From CAZTPC01 sp964615565 (GTDB taxonomy: Bacteria; Patescibacteriota; Saccharimonadia; Saccharimonadales; AWTP1-31): a stretch of 34,407 bases of DNA. Each line of letters begins with the position of its first letter. The first letter of the stretch is position 1. A model generated the notes under the pieces. It was not told the origin of the DNA and did no database searches. It saw nothing but the letters and a program-made list of their open reading frames with translations. Made by a program: the position numbers and the translations under genes. Location: assembly GCA_964615565.1 (NCBI GenBank), contig CAZTPC010000011.1, positions 1 through 34,407 on the forward strand. Reading direction: 5' to 3'. This document shows positions 30,158 to 34,407 of the stretch, piece after piece.

Positions 30158-32926
30158 TTAGCTACAGCCGGTAGTACTACCGCAAGCTGTACAGACATAG
30201 CAGCTACCTGCCCGCTGAGTTTGGTTACCGCAGCTATAGCACAATGGCGCAGTATCATCTGACTTCTTCGAACTCGTCAGTACTGGAGTTGCGACTACCT
30301 TTGCTGCAGGCTCAGCAATCTGAACTGGCTCTGTTTTTGCTGGTTGCTCCACATCGTCAGACTCGTCGAGCAAGCTGGTTTGCTCATCGGGCATATCATC
30401 TAGATCAGCTAAGCCGAGCTCCAACCGATCATCGAACGATAGGTAATCTAGCGCTAGACGTCGGATGATGTAGTCAGTAATTGAGCTTGCCGTTCGGATA
30501 TCAGAATCGTCTGTAATACCAGCAGGGGCAAAGCTTGTGCCGCGGAGTGTCTTAACATAACTCTTAAGCGGTACACCGTACTGCAAGCCATGGCTAACAC
30601 TGATTGCAAATGAGTCCATCAGACCAGACAAAGTAGAACCCTGCTTGGAGACATTAATGAATAACTCGCCTGGCGTGCCATCCTCGTATTCGCTGACAGT
30701 AAAGAACCCACTGAGGTCTGCAATATGGAATTTGTAGGTATGGCTATCTCGCTTCTTTGGTAGTGAGCGTCGAATAGCGCCTTTCACGACAATCTTATCA
30801 TCTAGACTTTCCGTCTTTGTCTCAGTAGAGGTTTCTTTTGCGCCATCTTTCTTGGCCATGCTAAGTGGTTGGCCAACCTTACAGTTATCGCGGTAAACTG
30901 CGACGGCCTTAAGACCTAACTCCCAGGCATCCATGTGGAGCTGCTCAATATCTTCTACTGTTGCTTCTTCAGGCATGTTCACGGTCTTACTAATCGCGCC
31001 CGAGATAAACGGCTGCACTGCAGACATCATCTTAACGTGACCAAGGTAATGAATAGCGTTATCACCCATTGAGCAAGCAAACACTGGTCGGTGCTCAGAC
31101 TTAAGGTGTGGTGCACCGGTAATAGTCTTTTCGGTATCAATGTATTCTATGATGTCATCAGTCTGTTGCTTTGTGTAACCAAGCGCTATTAGAGCGCGTG
31201 GTACTGTTTGGTTGACGATATGCATCGTTCCGCCGCCAACAAGCTTCTTAACTTTAACAAGACCGAGGTCTGGTTCAATACCAGTAGTGTCGCAATCCAT
31301 CATGAGGCCGATTGTCCCTGTTGGAGCAAGCACACTGGCCTGCGAGTTACGTACGCCATATAGCTGACCAAACTCGACTGCTTCATCCCATGCGGTTGCA
31401 GCTGCGCTTAGAAGGTCTTCAGATACCAAGCTCGCATCAATATCATTAACAGCCTGACGATGCATCTTTAGAATCTTGATCATACCTTCTTGGTCTTTGT
31501 GGTAACCAGCAAACGGTCCAACTCGACGAGCAAGCTTGGCGCTTGTTGCATATGAGTGACCTGTAAGTATGGCGGTGACGGCCGCAGCAATTGCTCGACC
31601 CTCATCTGAGTCATAAGGAAGACCTAGAGCCATCAATAATGCGCCGAGGTTTGCATAGCCAATACCAAGTTCTCGGTAAGCCTTAGCGTTCTTAGTAATA
31701 TTCTCTGTTGGATATTCTGAGTAACCAACAAGGATGTCTTGAGCCGTAAAAATGAGCTCTACGGTGTGTTTGAACGCATCAATATCAAAAGCGCCGTCTT
31801 CTTTTAGGTACTTTAGTAGGTTGAGGCTTGCAAGGTTACATGCTGAGTTATCAAGGTGCATGTACTCACTGCAAGGATTGCTTCCATTAATACGGCCTGC
31901 GTTCGGTGTTGTGTGCCACTTGTTTATAGTAGTATCGAACTGCATACCTGGATCTGCACATTCCCATGCAGCTTCGGCGATTTGACGGAATAAGTCACGT
32001 GCTTTGATAACCTTTACAGATTTGCCAGTTGTAACAGCTCGAAGGTCCCAGTCTTTATCTGCACGAACAGCTTCCATAAATTCGTCAGTCACGCGAACAG
32101 AGTTGTTAGCATTCTGATACTGAACAGAGAAGATATCCTTACCATCGAGACTCATATCAAAACCAGCTTCTTGCAAGGCCCGAGCTTTACGCTCTTCAAT
32201 AGCTTTAGACCAAATGAATTCTTCCACATCTGGATGGTCTGAATTTAAGATAACCATCTTAGCTGCACGTCGGGTCTTGCCGCCACTTTTGATAGCACCA
32301 GCAGATGAGTCTGCTCCACGCATAAAGCTCATCGGGCCTGATGCTGTGCCAGCGCTCCGTCCGAGCGTTTCATATGATGACCTGATAGTACTGATGTTTA
32401 GTCCAGCACCCGATCCACCCTTAAAAATCATTCCCTCTTCTTTGTACCAATTAAGAATAGAAGGCATTGTATCTTCGACAGCGAGAATAAAACATGCACT
32501 TGCCTGCTGTGCTCGTGATTTTGCCCCGATATTAAACCACACTGGCGAATTAAACGCAGCCCGCTGTGTAGCAAGGACGTACTTTAGCTCTTCGCGGTAA
32601 TCTTCTGCTTCTTCATCACTTTCGAAGTATCCCTCTTTGAGGCCTTCACGAGTAACAGTGTCGACTACACGGTTGATAAGATCACGGAGTGAGGATTCGC
32701 GCTCTTTCGTACCGGGCGTACCAGTAAAGTACTTTTGGGCAACAATATTAATAGCATTTAGTGACCAGCCTTCCGGAAACTCGACGTTTTTCTGTTCGAA
32801 AACCGGCTTATTTGTCATTGGATTCATGATGACCGAATCGGTCGTGAACCATGTAAGCGCATCATACGCTTTAGTGTTGGGCTGCGTAAAAAAGCGACGC
32901 TGGCCCAGGATTGTTGTTTGTCCCAT
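30158..32926 (-). CDS. nrdJ: Adenosylcobalamin-dependent ribonucleotide reductase (class II)
   Basis: Makes deoxyribonucleotides using a B12-derived radical, so it needs neither an R2 subunit nor oxygen. The active-site motif is NPCSE (N350, C352, E354), with the redox pair C145 and C363; the spacing equals that of Thermotoga maritima NrdJ (C322 and C333, 11 apart). APTGTIGLMMDCDTTGIEPD is also present. The C-terminal tail has six Cys (896-921) for re-reduction or zinc. No N-terminal ATP cone is seen, so activity control must be elsewhere. No cobalamin synthesis gene is in the window. The upstream nrdR gene is the expected regulator. Confidence 0.97.
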   Translation of the reverse strand: MGQTTILGQRRFFTQPNTKAYDALTWFTTDSVIMNPMTNKPVFEQKNVEFPEGWSLNAINIVAQKYFTGTPGTKERESSLRDLINRVVDTVTREGLKEGYFESDEEAEDYREELKYVLATQRAAFNSPVWFNIGAKSRAQQASACFILAVEDTMPSILNWYKEEGMIFKGGSGAGLNISTIRSSYETLGRSAGTASGPMSFMRGADSSAGAIKSGGKTRRAAKMVILNSDHPDVEEFIWSKAIEERKARALQEAGFDMSLDGKDIFSVQYQNANNSVRVTDEFMEAVRADKDWDLRAVTTGKSVKVIKARDLFRQIAEAAWECADPGMQFDTTINKWHTTPNAGRINGSNPCSEYMHLDNSACNLASLNLLKYLKEDGAFDIDAFKHTVELIFTAQDILVGYSEYPTENITKNAKAYRELGIGYANLGALLMALGLPYDSDEGRAIAAAVTAILTGHSYATSAKLARRVGPFAGYHKDQEGMIKILKMHRQAVNDIDASLVSEDLLSAAATAWDEAVEFGQLYGVRNSQASVLAPTGTIGLMMDCDTTGIEPDLGLVKVKKLVGGGTMHIVNQTVPRALIALGYTKQQTDDIIEYIDTEKTITGAPHLKSEHRPVFACSMGDNAIHYLGHVKMMSAVQPFISGAISKTVNMPEEATVEDIEQLHMDAWELGLKAVAVYRDNCKVGQPLSMAKKDGAKETSTETKTESLDDKIVVKGAIRRSLPKKRDSHTYKFHIADLSGFFTVSEYEDGTPGELFINVSKQGSTLSGLMDSFAISVSHGLQYGVPLKSYVKTLRGTSFAPAGITDDSDIRTASSITDYIIRRLALDYLSFDDRLELGLADLDDMPDEQTSLLDESDDVEQPAKTEPVQIAEPAAKVVATPVLTSSKKSDDTAPLCYSCGNQTQRAGSCYVCTACGSTTGCS

Positions 32927-33114
32927 ACTACCCTCACTTAGATGTTATTTGATTGTTTTTATTAGAGTTGGCGACTAAGTCTCTCGCTTACTTTATCGCT
33001 ACGCTCCCCTCCAGCCCCTCTTCATTGAGCAGGATTTTCATTATCCCACACGTTAAGGGCGGTAGGCGAGCCGTCAAATTTACTACGCACTATTTTACTA
33101 CGTAAGTCTCAAGA
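32927..33114 (-). promoter_or_regulatory. nrdJ 5' region: structured leader and NrdR-box-like element
   Basis: On the minus strand CTCGCCTAC (33062-33070) can pair with GTAAGCGAG (32983-32991), 8 of 9 positions, enclosing small hairpins GGAT-AATGAAA-ATCC (33032-33046) and CTC-AATGAA-GAG (33018-33029) and the G-rich GAGGGGCTGGAGGGGAG. Upstream, the 9-mer TTTACTACG (plus strand) occurs twice, 15 bp apart (33079-33087, 33094-33102), within an imperfect palindrome resembling an NrdR box (33086-33102). An RNA motif named after nrdJ has been described from metagenomes; identity is not tested. No cobalamin riboswitch core was recognised. Confidence 0.5.
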
Positions 33115-33594
33115 CTAGTCCTGAGATTTGACTGAGCTGGTTTTGAGGTCACGAATCTGTGACAACTCTTTCTCGAAACCAGCTATATCGGTGAACCGGC
33201 GATACACACTTGCGAAACGCACGTAAGCAACCTCGTCAAGCTTGGCAAGTCGATCCATAACCAACTTTCCAATCTTCGAAGTAGGCACTTCACTATCACC
33301 ACAGTTGTAGAGCTCTTCCTCTACCTGGGCAACTAGCTTTTCTAACTGGACACTGCTTATTGGTGTCTTTTCGCAGGCTCGGTACAGACCTGCCAATAAC
33401 TTTTGACGGTCAAATATCTCTCTTACACCACTATTCTTGATAACCACTAACTGTGGTCGCTCAAGTCTTTCGTAGGTTGTAAAGCGATGCTGACAGTTCA
33501 GACATTCACGGCGTCGACGGATTGCCTCACCATCGGCTACATCTCGCGATTCCATTACTTTACTGTCTGTGTGGTGGCATTGGCTGCACTTCAT
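33115..33594 (-). CDS. nrdR: Transcriptional repressor NrdR
   Basis: Nucleotide-sensing repressor of ribonucleotide reductase genes. The N-terminal zinc ribbon has C3, C6, C31 and C34 with ESRDVADGEAIRRRRECLNC between. The ATP cone (about 49-139) begins VVIKNSGVREIFDRQKLLAGL. The 159-residue length is typical. It lies directly before nrdJ, its likely target. Palindromic NrdR-box-like sites lie upstream, suggesting autoregulation. The ribosome binding site is AGGAAGGA. Confidence 0.97.
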   Translation of the reverse strand: MKCSQCHHTDSKVMESRDVADGEAIRRRRECLNCQHRFTTYERLERPQLVVIKNSGVREIFDRQKLLAGLYRACEKTPISSVQLEKLVAQVEEELYNCGDSEVPTSKIGKLVMDRLAKLDEVAYVRFASVYRRFTDIAGFEKELSQIRDLKTSSVKSQD

Positions 33595-33631
33595 ATCACC
33601 GTTCCTTCCTGTTTGATCCTCAACGTACTAT

Positions 33632-33681
33632 ATCACTATATATAGCGTATATGCTTATCATCATAGCGCTACGGGTAGTGC
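33632..33681. promoter_or_regulatory. Two NrdR-box-like palindromes upstream of nrdR
   Basis: Box A TCACTATATATAGCGT (33633-33648) and box B GCGCTACGGGTAGTGC (33666-33681) both fit CRCTA-N4-TAGYG. Their centres are 33 bp apart, near the three-turn spacing typical of NrdR box pairs. Confidence 0.55.
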
Positions 33682-33699
33682 TTTTCAAGCAATACACTG

Positions 33700-33717
33700 C
33701 TGTATTATTTAATACAG
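33700..33717 (-). terminator. Hairpin downstream of ftsZ
   Basis: CTGTATT and AATACAG pair perfectly around 4 nt, 11 bp after the ftsZ stop. There is no T-run, so it may be a processing or stability element rather than a terminator. Confidence 0.35.
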
Positions 33718-33728
33718 AACCTTCCAAT

Positions 33729-34407
33729 TTACCCCTTAGTTTCTGAATCTTCGGCGTTTTTCTCAGATCGACGCTTTTTTAATCGTCGCAGGAATGATGG
33801 TTTTTCAAGCTCATCGTCGTCTTGGGTCGGTGTAATAATCTGCTCGTTCACAGAATTTGCATCGTCATGGTGTTCCATAGACCAGATGTTAGGCACATTA
33901 TCTTGGTGAAAATCTTCAGCGCCATCAACGCGTGGCTGGTCAAGATCCATGTCCAAGCTATTCACATCCGACTCTTCAGCTCCGCTATTATTAGATTCTG
34001 TTTCATCTGAAGAATCTGCATCGTCAGAAGATATTGCATTGCTTAACGCTCTTGCCTGCTGACTTCGATTGGCAAAATAGGTAGCGTCAAATCCTGTAGC
34101 AACAACTGTTATGATAACTTCGCCCTCTAGGTCTGGGTTAATGGTTGCACCAAAGATAATATTGGCGTCTGGGTCTGCTGCAGCAGTAATAGTTTCGGCA
34201 GCAGTGTTAATTTCGTGCATTGAGATGTCATTGCCACCAATAATATTGAACAGTACACCCCGTGCTCCATCAATTGATACTTCCAGAAGAGGTGACTCAA
34301 TTGCCTGCTGAGCAGCCTGGACTGCTCGGTTCTCACCACCTGCCCGACCCATACCCATAAGTGCTGAGCCGGCGTTACTCATAATTGATTTTACATCTGC
34401 AAAGTCA
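33729..34407 (-). CDS. ftsZ: Cell division protein FtsZ, C-terminal part
   Basis: Tubulin-like GTPase that forms the division ring. The 225 visible residues begin DFADVKSI, then MSNAGSALMGMGRA, and hold the T7-loop region and the C-terminal beta sheet (LLEVSIDGARGVLFNIIGGND, then IIFGATINPDLEGEVIITVVATGF). An acidic, disordered linker follows (about 115-190 of the visible part). The end EKPSFLRRLKKRR is the C-terminal peptide that docks FtsA or SepF, followed by a short charged tail. The GTP-binding half lies beyond the right edge. Confidence 0.97.
   Translation of the reverse strand, partial: DFADVKSIMSNAGSALMGMGRAGGENRAVQAAQQAIESPLLEVSIDGARGVLFNIIGGNDISMHEINTAAETITAAADPDANIIFGATINPDLEGEVIITVVATGFDATYFANRSQQARALSNAISSDDADSSDETESNNSGAEESDVNSLDMDLDQPRVDGAEDFHQDNVPNIWSMEHHDDANSVNEQIITPTQDDDELEKPSFLRRLKKRRSEKNAEDSETKG

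Noticed and set aside
32927..33114. Cobalamin riboswitch upstream of nrdJ
   Set aside because: A GTGGGAT...GAAAATCC stretch looked similar to part of the core, but the conserved B12-box and the rest of the core are not found.
1..34407. Recoded UGA, as in Gracilibacteria and Absconditabacteria
   Set aside because: UGA ends serS and rsmE at conserved C-termini and no gene needs in-frame UGA.

Overview
The window looks like chromosome from a member of the Patescibacteria (CPR), most likely Candidatus Saccharibacteria (TM7). The reasons are the compact layout with overlapping genes, a core of translation and division genes with almost no biosynthesis, a class II (B12-dependent) ribonucleotide reductase, an IleRS of eukaryote-like length, a zinc-free L31, and the classic rpsB-tsf-frr-uppS-rseP-proS block without pyrH, cdsA and dxr. 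UGA is used as a stop (serS, rsmE) and RF1 is present, so the code is the ordinary bacterial one. The phylum call is an inference from content. No mobile element, CRISPR array, rRNA or tRNA was found. Two 10-N runs (12287-12296 in proS, 28991-29000 in ileS) are scaffold gaps.

Layout, left to right. 1-5467 (minus): start of a ribosome-hibernation factor, serS, an unknown gene, a PD-(D/E)XK nuclease-like gene, then an operon of heliorhodopsin, rsmE and a membrane protein. 5511-6188 (plus): a sortase diverging from the heliorhodopsin gene. 6175-9139 (minus): an ABC exporter pair, a DUF427 gene and msrA. 9166-16762 (minus): lysS, greA, proS, a glutamate-5-kinase-like gene, a CPBP protease, rseP, uppS and frr. 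17021-17890 (plus): a sugar-transferase-like orphan where pyrH normally sits. 17898-19225 (minus): tsf and rpsB. 19405-21674 (plus): L31, prfA, prmC. 21667-23633 (minus): htrA and a membrane protein. 23725-24450 (plus): lepB. 24447-26570 (minus): parB, parA, a repeat-rich intergenic region, rplU. 26638-30086 (minus): ileS with a T-box leader and a thioredoxin-like gene. 30158-34407 (minus): nrdJ, a structured leader, nrdR, and the 3' part of ftsZ.

The most interesting signals are regulatory. (1) Upstream of the kinase-proS pair lies a 21-codon ORF with three Pro codons, followed by a perfect 8-bp antiterminator alternative to a UNCG-capped terminator: a textbook-shaped but apparently unannotated proline attenuator. 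(2) ileS has a T-box with the expected 7-nt bulge and a UGGU anti-acceptor. (3) nrdJ has a ~190-nt leader that can fold into a closed multi-hairpin domain, and NrdR-box-like palindromes lie before nrdR. (4) Five ORFs share TGnTAnnnT followed by exactly 6 nt and then ATG, which predicts leaderless mRNAs. (5) A full heliorhodopsin is present with all key retinal-site residues.

No stretch over 300 bases lacks a gene. The longest intergenic regions (29545-29819, 16763-17020, 32927-33114, 26068-26252) are all described.
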